Of a stretch of DNA of 64,000 nt, positions 27,540 through 36,606 are shown one piece after another. The translations under genes were made by a program, and so were the position numbers. This DNA is from Vogesella indigofera (GTDB lineage: Bacteria; Pseudomonadota; Gammaproteobacteria; Burkholderiales; Chromobacteriaceae), in contig NZ_RBID01000015.1 in NCBI RefSeq assembly GCF_003633895.1, positions 1 through 64,000 on the forward strand. Reading direction: 5' to 3'. A model generated the notes under the pieces. It did not search any database, was not told the DNA's origin, and worked only from the letters and a program-made list of their open reading frames with translations. Positions within the stretch are counted from its first letter, which is position 1. Each line of letters starts with the position of its first letter.

Positions 27540-30500
27540 GCGAAGGCCGTTTCAACCTGTCGGCGCTCGCGGTACGCGAACGCGCCATCACGCTGTTCCT
27601 GATCATCCTGATCTCGCTGGGCGGGGTGATGTCCTTCTTCAAGCTGGGGCGGGCCGAGGATCCCTCCTTCACGATCAAGGTGATGACCATCGTCACCGCC
27701 TGGCCCGGCGCAACCGCGCAGGAGATGCAAGACCAGGTGGCGGAGAAGATCGAGAAGCGCCTGCAGGAGCTGCGCTGGTATGACCGTAGCGAGACCTACA
27801 CCCGCCCGGGACTGGCTTTCACCACGCTGACCTTGCTGGACAGCACCCCGCCGTCGGAGGTGAAAGACGAGTTCTACCAGGCCCGCAAAAAGGTCGGCGA
27901 CGAAGTACGCAATCTGCCGCCCGGCGTGATCGGGCCATTTCTCAACGACGAGTACGCCGATGTGACCTTCGCCTTGTATTCACTCAAGGCCAGGGGCGTG
28001 CCGCAGCGCGAGCTCGTTCGCGACGCGGAAACGCTACGCCAGCGTCTGCTGCACGTGCCGGGCGTGAAGAAGGTCAACATCGTTGGCGAGCAGTCGGAGC
28101 GCATCTACGTCGAGTTTTCGCACGAGCGTCTGGCCACGCTGGGCGTCAGCCCGCAGGACATTTTCGCCGCCCTCAATAGCCAGAATGCACTGACGCCGGC
28201 CGGCGCGGTGGAAACCAGGGGGCCGGAGGTGTTCATCCGCCTGGACGGCGCCTTTGACCAGCTGCAGAAAATCCGCGACACACCGGTGGTGGCGCAAGGC
28301 CGCACGCTGAAGCTGTCGGACATCGCCACGGTCAAGCGCGGCTACGAAGACCCGGCGACGTTCATGATCCGTAACGGCGGCCAACCTGCGCTGTTGCTGG
28401 GCGTCATCATGCGCGACGGCTGGAACGGGCTGGATCTGGGCAAGGCGCTGGATAGCGAAGTCGGCGCGATCAACGCCGAGCAAGCGCTGGGCATGAGCCT
28501 GAGCAAGGTGACCGACCAGGCCGTCAACATCAGCTCGGCGGTCGATGAGTTCATGGTCAAGTTCTTCGCCGCGGTGCTGGTGGTGATGCTGGTCAGCTTC
28601 GTGAGCATGGGCTGGCGTGTCGGGGTCGTGGTTGCCGCGGCCGTACCGCTGACGCTGGCCGTCGTGTTTGCGGTGATGCTGGCGACCGGCAAGAACTTCG
28701 ACCGCATCACGCTGGGGTCGCTGATCCTGGCGCTGGGTCTGCTGGTGGACGACGCCATCATCGCCATCGAGATGATGGTGGTGAAAATGGAAGAAGGCTA
28801 CAGCCGCATCAAAGCTTCAGCCTACGCCTGGAGTCATACCGCGGCGCCCATGTTGTCGGGCACGCTGGTGACGGCAGTCGGCTTCATGCCCAATGGCTTC
28901 GCCCGATCCTCGGCGGGTGAGTACACCAGCAATATGTTCTGGATCGTTGGCGTCGCGCTGATCGCGTCGTGGGTGGTCGCGGTGGTGTTCACGCCGTATC
29001 TCGGGGTCAAGCTGTTGCCCGACTTCAAGAAGGCGGCAGGCGGCCACAATGCGATCTACGACACGCCACGCTACAACCGCTTTCGCCAGCTGCTGGGGCG
29101 CGTCATTGCCCGCAAGTGGATCGTCGCCGGCTCGGTGATCGGCCTTTTCGTGGTGTCGGTACTCGGCATGGCGGTGGTCAAGAAACAGTTCTTCCCGATC
29201 TCCGACCGGCCTGAAGTGTTGGTCGAGGTGCAGATGCCCTATGGCACGTCGATCACCCAGACCAGCGTCGCGGCCGGGAAGGTGGAAGCCTGGCTGGCCA
29301 AGCAAGAGGAAGCCAGGATCGTTACTTCCTACGTCGGCCAGGGCGCGCCGCGCTTCTATTTCTCGATGGGTCCGGAATTGCCTGATCCGTCGTTTGCGAA
29401 AATCGTGGTGCGCACGGACAACCAGGACGAGCGCGAGGCGTTGAAACACCGGCTGCGGCAGGCCATCGCCGATGGTTTGGCCCCCGAGGCGCGCTTGCGT
29501 GTTACTCAGCTCGTGTTTGGTCCCTATTCGCCCTTCCCGGTGGCCTACCGGGTCAGCGGCCCTGACCCGGATGTGTTGCGCAAAGTAGCGGCTGAGGTGC
29601 AGCAGGTCATGGATGCCAGCCCGATGATGCGCACGGTCAACACGGATTGGGGGGTACGCGTGCCCACCTTGCACTTCACCTTGCAGCAGGACCGCTTGCA
29701 AGCCGTCGGGCTGAGCTCCAGCGCCGTGGCGCAACAACTGCAATTCCTGCTGACCGGAGTGCCCGTCACCGCTGTGCGCGAGGACATTCGCACGGTGCAG
29801 GTCGTCGCCCGTTCGGCCGGGGATGTCCGGCTCGACCCGGCCAGGATCGGCGATTTCACCCTGGCCGGCGCCAACGGGCAGCGCATCCCGCTGTCGCAGG
29901 TGGGCAAGGTCGAGGTGCGCATGGAAGAGCCAATCATGCGCCGGCGCGACCGCATGCCGACCATCACGGTGCGGGGCGACATCGCCGAGGGCCTGCAGCC
30001 GCCGGACGTGTCCACGGCCATGACCCGGCAACTCCAGCCCATCATAGCCAAGCTGCCGACGGGCTACCGCATCGCGGAGGCCGGCGCCATCGAAGAATCG
30101 GGCAAGGCAACGGTCGCCATGCTGCCGATCTTCCCCATCATGCTGGCCATCACCCTGCTCATCATCATCCTGCAGGTGCGCTCCATCGCGGGCATGGTGA
30201 TGGTGTTCCTGACCAGTCCGCTGGGACTGATCGGCGTGGTGCCGACGCTGCTGCTGTTCCAGCAGCCCTTCGGCATCAATGCGCTGGTCGGCTTGATTGC
30301 GCTGTCGGGCATCCTGATGCGCAACACGCTGATATTGATCGGACAGATACGCGAAAACGAACAGGCCGGGCTGGACCCATACCGTGCGCTGGTCGAAGCG
30401 ACCGTGCAGCGCGCGCGTCCGGTGATCCTGACCGCACTGGCGGCGATCCTGGCCTTCATCCCGCTGACGCATTCGGTGTTCTGGGGAACGCTGGCCTACA

Positions 30501-30604
30501 CGCTGATTGGCGGCACCTTTGCCGGGACGATCCTGACGCTCGTGTTCCTGCCGGCCATGTATTCCATCTGGTTCAAGATCAGGCCAAGCCCGTCGCAAAG
30601 CTGA
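27536..30604 (+). CDS. RND efflux pump, inner-membrane permease
   Basis: 1022 residues starting with GTG inside the end of the adaptor gene. Twelve transmembrane segments and two large periplasmic loops of the AcrB fold are visible. Helix 4 carries the proton-relay Asp pair in L-G-L-L-V-D-D-A-I-I. The N-terminus (R-A-I-T-L-F-L-I-I-L-I-S-L-G-G) and the A-E-D-P-S-F-T-I-K region match the HAE1-like group of short-adaptor RND pumps. It drives proton-coupled export of lipophilic compounds through the adaptor and the channel at 24169. The substrates cannot be told from sequence. Confidence 0.94.
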   Translation: MSEGRFNLSALAVRERAITLFLIILISLGGVMSFFKLGRAEDPSFTIKVMTIVTAWPGATAQEMQDQVAEKIEKRLQELRWYDRSETYTRPGLAFTTLTLLDSTPPSEVKDEFYQARKKVGDEVRNLPPGVIGPFLNDEYADVTFALYSLKARGVPQRELVRDAETLRQRLLHVPGVKKVNIVGEQSERIYVEFSHERLATLGVSPQDIFAALNSQNALTPAGAVETRGPEVFIRLDGAFDQLQKIRDTPVVAQGRTLKLSDIATVKRGYEDPATFMIRNGGQPALLLGVIMRDGWNGLDLGKALDSEVGAINAEQALGMSLSKVTDQAVNISSAVDEFMVKFFAAVLVVMLVSFVSMGWRVGVVVAAAVPLTLAVVFAVMLATGKNFDRITLGSLILALGLLVDDAIIAIEMMVVKMEEGYSRIKASAYAWSHTAAPMLSGTLVTAVGFMPNGFARSSAGEYTSNMFWIVGVALIASWVVAVVFTPYLGVKLLPDFKKAAGGHNAIYDTPRYNRFRQLLGRVIARKWIVAGSVIGLFVVSVLGMAVVKKQFFPISDRPEVLVEVQMPYGTSITQTSVAAGKVEAWLAKQEEARIVTSYVGQGAPRFYFSMGPELPDPSFAKIVVRTDNQDEREALKHRLRQAIADGLAPEARLRVTQLVFGPYSPFPVAYRVSGPDPDVLRKVAAEVQQVMDASPMMRTVNTDWGVRVPTLHFTLQQDRLQAVGLSSSAVAQQLQFLLTGVPVTAVREDIRTVQVVARSAGDVRLDPARIGDFTLAGANGQRIPLSQVGKVEVRMEEPIMRRRDRMPTITVRGDIAEGLQPPDVSTAMTRQLQPIIAKLPTGYRIAEAGAIEESGKATVAMLPIFPIMLAITLLIIILQVRSIAGMVMVFLTSPLGLIGVVPTLLLFQQPFGINALVGLIALSGILMRNTLILIGQIRENEQAGLDPYRALVEATVQRARPVILTALAAILAFIPLTHSVFWGTLAYTLIGGTFAGTILTLVFLPAMYSIWFKIRPSPSQS

Positions 30605-30642
30605 CCCCCCAATCCAAATCACCTACACAAGAAGGAACTGCC

Positions 30643-31449
30643 ATGCCGAATTCCAAAGTTGTCGTCGTTACCGGCGTGTCGTCGGGTATCGGGCGTGCCG
30701 CCGCCATGCAATTTGCCAAACAGGGCTGCCGCGTATTCGGCACGGTGCGCAACACGGCCAAAGCGCAAGCCATACCCGACGTTGCCCTCATCGAGATGGA
30801 TATCCGTGACGACACGTCAATTCAACGTGGCATCCAGACCATCATCGATCAAGCCAAGCGCATCGACGTGCTGGTCAACAGCGCGGGCATGACCCTGCTG
30901 GGCGCCACGGAAGAAACGTCGATTGCCGAAGCCCAGACGCTGTTCGACACCAACCTGTTCGGCCTCTTGCGCACGATCAAGGCCGTGTTGCCGCACATGC
31001 GCGAGCAGCGTTCCGGTCGCATCGTCAACGTCAGCTCGGTGCTGGGTTTTCTGCCCGCACCGTACATGGCGCTCTATTCGGCCTCCAAGCATGCCGTTGA
31101 AGGACTGTCCGAAACCCTGGATCACGAGGTGCGCCAGTTCGGCATCCGTGTGGCGCTGGTCGAACCTTCCTTTACCAAGACCAATCTCGACCTCAATGCG
31201 CCGCAGACCGCTTCCAGAATCTCCGACTACGACAAGGAGCTCGGCGTCGTTTCCCAGGCAATCCTGAACAATGTCCAAAAAGCGCCCGAGCCCGATGGCG
31301 TGGCCGCCACGATTGTTGATGCCGCCTTGGGCGCCTGGAAGATGCGCCATACGCCCAAAGGTGAGGCGTCTCTGCTGGCCAGGCTGCGCCGCTTCATGCC
31401 TGCCGGCCCGGTCGAGAAAGGCCTGCGGAAAACGTTTGGGCTGGCCTGA
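30643..31449 (+). CDS. Short-chain dehydrogenase/reductase
   Basis: 268 residues. The NAD(P) loop TGVSSGIG (residues 10-17), the N-S-A-G motif, the catalytic Ser in N-V-S-S-V, and Y-S-A-S-K give a full classical SDR. A good GAAGGA site lies upstream. It follows the RND pump by 38 bases and precedes an MFS exporter, so it is probably part of the same operon and may modify a compound handled by the pump. Such SDR genes beside TetR/efflux clusters are common; the substrate is unknown. Confidence 0.9.
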   Translation: MPNSKVVVVTGVSSGIGRAAAMQFAKQGCRVFGTVRNTAKAQAIPDVALIEMDIRDDTSIQRGIQTIIDQAKRIDVLVNSAGMTLLGATEETSIAEAQTLFDTNLFGLLRTIKAVLPHMREQRSGRIVNVSSVLGFLPAPYMALYSASKHAVEGLSETLDHEVRQFGIRVALVEPSFTKTNLDLNAPQTASRISDYDKELGVVSQAILNNVQKAPEPDGVAATIVDAALGAWKMRHTPKGEASLLARLRRFMPAGPVEKGLRKTFGLA

Positions 31450-31535
31450 ATCGATCCCGCCCCTCTAACAGTGGCACGCACCTCAATGAGCCTGGCGCCG
31501 AGGGAGCGAGCACCCTAAATGACCGGAAGAGCCTT

Positions 31536-32999
31536 ATGACAGATTCAGACAGAAAGTCCAGCATGTCCTCGCGCGCCAGCATGGAACAGGCTTTGTCCAG
31601 CATGCCCCCCAGCACCGCCTCACCATGGCCGGTGTTCTGGGTGGCCAGTGTGGCGGTGTTTCTTGTCTCTATGGACGGCACCATGCTGTTCGCCGCCTTC
31701 AGCGCCTTGCGGGCCGGTTTCCCGCTGGCTACTGCGGCAGACCTCTCGTGGGTGCTCAATGCCTACACCGTGGCCTATGCTGCGATGCTAATCCCATCCG
31801 GCGGACTGGCCGACAAGCACGGGCACAAGCAGGTATTTCTCGTTGGTGTTGCGCTGTTTCTGGCGGCTTCTGTGGCCTGTGGTTTGGCGGTCAGCGTAGA
31901 GGGACTGGTCGCAGCCAGAGTTCTGCAGGCCATTGGGGCTGCATTGCTGACGCCGGCATCGCTCTCGCTCGTGCTGGCGGCGTTCCCGACAAACAAACGT
32001 GCTGTGGCGGTCAGCCTATGGGGAGCGGTCGGTGGTCTGGCGGCAGCGGTGGGCCCCAGCCTGGGCGCGTTCGTGATTGCGTCGCTCGGGTGGCAATGGG
32101 CGTTCTACCTGAATGTGCCGTTGGGCATTCTTGCCATCTGGCGCGGCGCAACACTGCTGACGGAGGCGAAGCAGTCAACCCCAGGGCGCCCGCTAGACCT
32201 GGCGGGGATGGGCTTGCTGATCGTCGGTATCGGTGCATTGGCGTTGTCCATTGTGCAAGCGGAGTCGCCAGCCTGGTCACGCCATGAGCTGCTGGCTGCT
32301 GCGGGCATCGGGTTGGCGTGCGTCGTCGGATTTGTCGCCTGGGCTCGGTCTATCACCGCGCCACTGGTGGACCTGGGCTTGTTCCGCAACGCCACATACC
32401 GTTACGTCAATCTCGCAACGTTGAGCTTCGGCATCGCGTTCTCGATGATGTTTTTCGCCTTCTTTTTTTACATGAAGTCGATCTGGCACTATTCGTTGCC
32501 GCTGGCTGGTCTGGCGATGGCGCCCGGACCGCTGCTGGTGATTCCGGTAGCCGCTGTGTCGGGCCGAATCGCGAGCCGGCATGGTCACCGACCTTTGCTG
32601 GTTGTGGGATGTCTGATCTACGCGGCCAGCGCACTGTGGTTTTTGCTGGTGCCCGGCACCGAGCCCGCGTATCTGACCGACTGGCTGCCGGGCATGCTGT
32701 TGAGTGGCCTTGGCGTGGGCATGGTGTTGCCGTCGCTGTCGGGGGCGGCGGTCAGCCACCTACCCTCCGGCCATTACGCCGTAGGTGCTGCCATCAACCA
32801 GGCGATACGGCAAGTTGGTTCAGTCATGGGTGTCGCCCTCACCGTCCTACTGCTCGGGAGCCCCGGTTTACAACGTGCTGACTTTAATACCGTCTACTTG
32901 TGCCATATGAGCTTGGCACTGCTGACCGCAGCCCTGTGCCTCCCCGTGAACACTTCGTCCGTAGCCATCGTAAAAGCGCATGCCTCAGACTGTGCCTGA
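31536..32999 (+). CDS. DHA2-family MFS exporter (EmrB/QacA type)
   Basis: 487 residues with about 14 hydrophobic helices. A helix-1 motif V-F-L-V-S-M-D-G-T-M is seen, then G-G-L-A-D-K-H-G-H-K in loop 2-3, R-V-L-Q-A-I-G-A-A-L-L-T-P-A-S-L in helix 4 and G-P-S-L-G-A in helix 5 (antiporter motif C). It exports drugs against protons. It is the last gene of the cassette, 86 bases after the SDR, with its own GGAAGAG ribosome site and a hairpin downstream. Confidence 0.9.
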   Translation: MTDSDRKSSMSSRASMEQALSSMPPSTASPWPVFWVASVAVFLVSMDGTMLFAAFSALRAGFPLATAADLSWVLNAYTVAYAAMLIPSGGLADKHGHKQVFLVGVALFLAASVACGLAVSVEGLVAARVLQAIGAALLTPASLSLVLAAFPTNKRAVAVSLWGAVGGLAAAVGPSLGAFVIASLGWQWAFYLNVPLGILAIWRGATLLTEAKQSTPGRPLDLAGMGLLIVGIGALALSIVQAESPAWSRHELLAAAGIGLACVVGFVAWARSITAPLVDLGLFRNATYRYVNLATLSFGIAFSMMFFAFFFYMKSIWHYSLPLAGLAMAPGPLLVIPVAAVSGRIASRHGHRPLLVVGCLIYAASALWFLLVPGTEPAYLTDWLPGMLLSGLGVGMVLPSLSGAAVSHLPSGHYAVGAAINQAIRQVGSVMGVALTVLLLGSPGLQRADFNTVYLCHMSLALLTAALCLPVNTSSVAIVKAHASDCA

Positions 33000-33228
33000 T
33001 TGCGAAAGGCATAGAGTAGATGGCGATTCTGTTGTCACGCCTGCACGAATGCGCCGCAGCTTCCCGAGCCTATCGCTCCTGGCTTGGGGGACTTGCCCAT
33101 CCAACGACGGAGTTCGCCGTACGATTCATGGCGACGACTTCGGCATGGTTGGGACAGGATCCCAGCTTGCCGAAAAGCGCTGGCATCTGATCGCGCTTCC
33201 TGGCCATAGCAGGTGGGGTTCAGGCAAA

Positions 33229-33260
33229 ACAAAGCCCTCCCAACGGAGGGAGGGCCTTGT
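33229..33260. terminator. Shared terminator between the MFS gene and slyD
   Basis: ACAAAGCCCTCCC / GGGAGGGCCTTGT arms (one G:T pair) between two converging genes, with TTG on one side and TTTTG on the other. It can serve both. Confidence 0.85.
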
Positions 33261-33280
33261 TTGTGAGGAGCGGGGAGGTA

Positions 33281-33757
33281 TCAGTGCTGATGCCCGTGCT
33301 CGCCATGTACATGCTGGTGGGCAATTTCCTCTGCGCTTGCCTCACGCACGTCCACTACCGTGATGGCGAAGCGCAGGGTTTTACCGCACAGTGGGTGGTT
33401 GCCGTCCAGCAATACGGTTGGGCCTTTGATCTTGGTGACGAAGTAGTAGCGCGGCTCGCCATCCGGGCCGATGCGCTGGATCTGGCCGCCGACCTTGACG
33501 CCGGGCGGGAAGTCGGCCTTGGGCATGGTGGTTACCAAGGCTTCGTCGCGCTCGCCGAAGGTGTCTTCAGTTGCGAGTTCCAGCGTGGTTTGAAAGCCTG
33601 CTTCCTGACCTTCCAGTGCGGCTTCCAGTTTGGGAAACAGGTTGTCGTAATCACCGTGCAGGTAGGAGACCGGATTCTTGCCATCGTCGTAAACCAGACC
33701 CTGGCTGTCTGTAACTTTCATGCGCAGGGTGACGGCGGTGTTTTGGGTGATTTTCAT
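33281..33757 (-). CDS. slyD: SlyD-like FKBP-type peptidyl-prolyl isomerase
   Basis: 158 residues from the ATG at 33757. SlyD architecture: a split FKBP domain (V-T-L-R-M-K-V-T-D-S-x-G ... P-V-S-Y-L-H-G) with the inserted IF chaperone domain, then G-N-H-P-L-C-G-K-T-L-R-F, and a His-rich tail (H-Q-H-V-H-G-E-H-G-H-Q-H). It catalyses proline isomerisation and binds nickel or zinc through the tail. The tail is shorter and poorer in Cys than in E. coli. It is monocistronic. Confidence 0.94.
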   Translation of the reverse strand: MKITQNTAVTLRMKVTDSQGLVYDDGKNPVSYLHGDYDNLFPKLEAALEGQEAGFQTTLELATEDTFGERDEALVTTMPKADFPPGVKVGGQIQRIGPDGEPRYYFVTKIKGPTVLLDGNHPLCGKTLRFAITVVDVREASAEEIAHQHVHGEHGHQH

Positions 33758-34538
33758 GGCGGGCAATGGCTAATAAATTGAGGCGGAAAGGGTCGCAGTT
33801 CGGCGGGGGCGTGTCAACTGGCGGGCGAGTCACCTCACTCGCGCCCGATATGCGCCGGATATCCGCTTGCAGTTGCCCCAGCTCCGTGGAGACATCGTTA
33901 GTTTGTCATCGAATGTCTGTTTGCTAGCGGCAATCGGCCACGCCATGCCTGGGGACTGGATGGCCGTTTTGGTGGGCAACCTGCCCCGCTGCCACGTACC
34001 TGGCCACAGGTCGTTCACCTCGGCAGCCGTTCAAGTGACTGCCCCCTGCCAGGCCCCCCTTGCGCAGTTGGCTTTGTAGTCGCGCACGCCGCAGGTGGAT
34101 GGCGGCAGATAGCGCTGCGGCATGACGACCGCGGCGTGGGCTTGCGGGCGAGGCCAGGCGGTAGCCCTCGCAATGCGGCGTATCCGACCTAGAATGTAAA
34201 GATGAAGCGTTGTTAATTCACCCTTGGTTCAAGGGCGCGCCTGGATGCATGGCTGTGCCACACAGTGTGTTTTTTTCATTGCGCGCTCCGTACGGAGCCG
34301 TCTTTGTCTGGCAACAGGTGGTTGTCGCAGCGGCATGGCTCCCGACACGGCGGAGCACGGCCCTGCTGGCAGCCTGATGGGCGCCGAAACCGGTATGGCC
34401 GGCGCCTTCACGCGGACTGGTTGCTCTCGCCTTCGTTTGTTCCAGCTCCATTCAGTGCCCACGATCTCGTCTTCGTCGGCAAGCCTCGGTCACAACAGTC
34501 GTCGCCGCGATGGCTGTTTATCCTACTGGAGAACCGAA
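33758..34538. other. Long intergenic region upstream of the QP-rich protein
   Basis: This 781-bp gap lies between two divergent genes. Short frames such as 33867-34079 lack ribosome sites and coding character. I see no tRNA, riboswitch or element of the two repeat families here. Confidence 0.45.
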
Positions 34539-35636
34539 ATGCGCTATCTCCTGCTTGCTTTATCCATGCTGCTGTTCCCGGCGCTGCCTAGCCACGCCCA
34601 GCTCAGTATCGGCATTGGCATCGAACTGCCCGGCATCAGCCTGGGCATCAACCTGCCGGCGTATCCGGCCATGGTCAGGGTGCCGGGCTATCCGGTTTAC
34701 TACGCCCCCCGCCTCAACTTCAATTTCTTCTTCTACGACGGGCTGTACTGGGCCTACGAGGACGACCGCTGGTATGCCAGCGACTGGTACAATGGGCCGT
34801 GGTGGGAGGTAGAGCCGGAATACATGCCGCTGTTCGTGTTGCGGGTGCCGATCCGCTACTATCGCCGGCCGCCGATGTACTTCCGTTACTGGCGTGCCGA
34901 CCGCGCGCCGCGCTGGGACGAACACTGGGGACGCGACTGGAGCGAGCGCCATCGTGACTGGGATCGCTGGGATCAGCGCTCCGCACCCGCCCCGGCACCC
35001 TTGCCGCACTATCAGCGGCAATATTCGGAAAGAAACTATCCGCGCTCGTCCGAACAGCTGCGCGAGATCCGCTCGCGGAATTACCGCTATCAGCCACGCG
35101 AAGAGGTAACGCAGCAGCATTTCCAGCAGCGAGGCAAGCCGAGCCAGCCGCGGATGGAACAGCAGCAACAGCGCCCCGACGTGCGGCAATCGCCAAGCCG
35201 CCAGCCTGCACCGGACATGCAACGGCAGCCCGCACCGAACCAGCCGCGGATGGAGCAGCAGCAACAGCGCCCCGACGTGCGGCAGTCACCAAGCCGCCAG
35301 CCTGCACCGGACGTGCAACGGCAACCCGCTCCAAACCAGCCGCGGATGGAGCAGCAACAACGCCCCGACCTGCGGCAAGCACCAAGCCGGCAGCCACAAC
35401 AGGACGCGCCACGGCAGTCCGCACCGGGCCAACCGCGGATCGAGCAGCAACAGCGACCCGACATGCCACGGCAACCACAGGGCAACCCGAACCGCTCCCG
35501 CACCGAGCAGCGGCAACAGGATTCGGAAACCAGACAGCCGCCACAGCAACGGCAGCCATCCAGAGGCAGGCCGCCAACCGAGGAAGAGCTGCTACTTGAA
35601 CAGCAGCAGCAACGCGGCCGCGACCGGCACAACTGA
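34539..35636 (+). CDS. Secreted Gln/Pro/Arg-rich repeat protein of unknown function
   Basis: 365 residues from the ATG at 34539 (GGAGA site). A signal peptide ends at S-H-A (about residue 20). Residues 21-150 are rich in Tyr, Trp and Arg (G-Y-P-V-Y-Y-A-P, Y-D-G-L-Y-W-A-Y, W-Y-N-G-P-W-W), a pattern of small periplasmic Y/W-repeat proteins. From about residue 200 there are three to four copies of a 32-residue unit (Q-P-R-M-E-Q-Q-Q-Q-R-P-D-V-R-Q ...), ending in a Gln-rich tail. This tail is disordered, basic and low in complexity, so it may bind a polyanion or the cell wall; that is inference. It has its own terminator. Confidence 0.8.
   Translation: MRYLLLALSMLLFPALPSHAQLSIGIGIELPGISLGINLPAYPAMVRVPGYPVYYAPRLNFNFFFYDGLYWAYEDDRWYASDWYNGPWWEVEPEYMPLFVLRVPIRYYRRPPMYFRYWRADRAPRWDEHWGRDWSERHRDWDRWDQRSAPAPAPLPHYQRQYSERNYPRSSEQLREIRSRNYRYQPREEVTQQHFQQRGKPSQPRMEQQQQRPDVRQSPSRQPAPDMQRQPAPNQPRMEQQQQRPDVRQSPSRQPAPDVQRQPAPNQPRMEQQQRPDLRQAPSRQPQQDAPRQSAPGQPRIEQQQRPDMPRQPQGNPNRSRTEQRQQDSETRQPPQQRQPSRGRPPTEEELLLEQQQQRGRDRHN
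35145..35525 (+). repeat. 96-bp tandem repeats in the QP-rich gene
   Basis: Units start at 35145, 35241, 35337 and 35430 (the third unit is 93 bp), each beginning CAGCCGCGGATGGA or close to it. The period is a multiple of three and the frame is kept. Confidence 0.9.
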
Positions 35637-35668
35637 GCCGCGCCCGCTGCCGGCCGATCCCGCCGAGC

Positions 35669-35693
35669 AAACCGCCGCCCTCGCGGCGGTTTT
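35669..35693 (+). terminator. Terminator of the QP-rich gene
   Basis: AAACCGCCGC / GCGGCGGTTT stem, loop CCTC, then TTTTG, 33 bases after the stop. Confidence 0.9.
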
Positions 35694-35713
35694 GCTGTGT
35701 CCTCCCCGTGCGC

Positions 35714-35726
35714 TGCGGCCAACCTT
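35714..35726 (-). repeat. Dispersed uptake-like motif (GG form)
   Basis: TGCGGCCAACCTT followed by TGCGCC, as at 5873; just past the terminator. Confidence 0.8.
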
Positions 35727-35909
35727 TGCGCCCTGCGTCGCAGCACCTCAGGGCTCAGGCACGCGGCAGCCGGGTCGCCCGACATCCCCCGCCGGCTCGC
35801 CACCACCGCCACAGCGCCGTTATATCCCCCGGCCAGCCGGGGTGCGGGGAATGTTCAAACCCCGTCGACCTTGTCAAGATAAGCGCTTCGCCATCAAGCC
35901 GAGGTCGCC

Positions 35910-36389
35910 ATGAGTCTGCAATCCGTCCGTGAGTTTTTTGCCGCCCGTCAGCTGGACATCGCCATCATCGAGCTGGAAACCAGCACCGCCACCGTGGCGC
36001 TGGCCGCCGAGGCGCATGGGGTCGAGCCGGGACGCATCGCCAAGACGCTGGCGTTCCGCCTGGGCGATGGCCGGGTGGTCTTGCTGGTGGCGCGCGGCGA
36101 TGCCCGCATCGACAACCGCAAATTCAAGGAAGCCTTCGGCAAGGGCCGCATGCTGCCGTCCGACGAGGTGGAAGCGCTGACCGGGCACCCGGTCGGCGGC
36201 GTGTGCCCGTTCGGCCTCGCCACCGACTTGCCGGTGTATCTGGACAGCTCGTTGCAGGCCTTCGACGAGGTCTTGCCCGCCGCCGGTGACGTGCACACCG
36301 CGGTGCGCATCAGCCTGGCGCAGCTGGTCGCCGTGGTCGACGGCCACTGGGTGGACGTGTGCCAGCCGCAGGAAACCGTCGCCGCCTGA
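35910..36389 (+). CDS. YbaK/EbsC-family aminoacyl-tRNA deacylase
   Basis: 159 residues covering the single YbaK/ProX editing domain. Features include the G-x-x-x-x-x-I-A-K-T-L-A-F segment, the substrate-gripping Lys in N-R-K-F-K-E-A-F-G, the G-H-P-V-G-G-V-C-P-F-G motif and a final D-G-H-W-V-D-V. Such proteins free wrongly charged amino acids from tRNA-Pro or related tRNAs; which one is not visible. It is monocistronic. A MITE-like element begins inside the last codon, so the gene end and the repeat overlap. Confidence 0.9.
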   Translation: MSLQSVREFFAARQLDIAIIELETSTATVALAAEAHGVEPGRIAKTLAFRLGDGRVVLLVARGDARIDNRKFKEAFGKGRMLPSDEVEALTGHPVGGVCPFGLATDLPVYLDSSLQAFDEVLPAAGDVHTAVRISLAQLVAVVDGHWVDVCQPQETVAA

Positions 36390-36543
36390 GAACCTGTCCA
36401 CGATCTGCCGTGACTGATATCAACGGGGCGATGCCACGTTCAAAACGGCGGCGGCATGCTTGTTACATCGGGATAAGCGCCGCTGCCTCAGCCGTTTTCG
36501 CCTTGTCCCGCATAAGTGTGCCAGATCATGAACCCTTTCTGAG
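36387..36543 (-). mobile_element. MITE-like element, copy C (157 bp)
   Basis: TGAGAACCTGTCCACGATCT (36387-36406) and AGATCATGAACCCTTTCTGAG (36523-36543) are inverted ends. The interior, read on the - strand, matches copies B and D (GAAAACGGCTGAGGCAGCGG). It starts on the stop codon of the ybaK-like gene. Confidence 0.75.
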
Positions 36544-36606
36544 CGCCAACAACAACACGGCTCCGGATGGGGCCGTGTCGCTTGCTACGGTCTGGCTAGT
36601 ACGACA

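Noticed and set aside
29647-30642. Long extension upstream of the SDR
   Set aside because: Out-of-frame reading through the RND pump gene; the SDR has its own ATG and ribosome site at 30643.
33867-34079. Small + strand gene of 70 codons
   Set aside because: No ribosome site, no coding bias, no neighbour support.
35145-35525. CRISPR-like repeats
   Set aside because: In-frame 96-bp coding repeats of a secreted protein.
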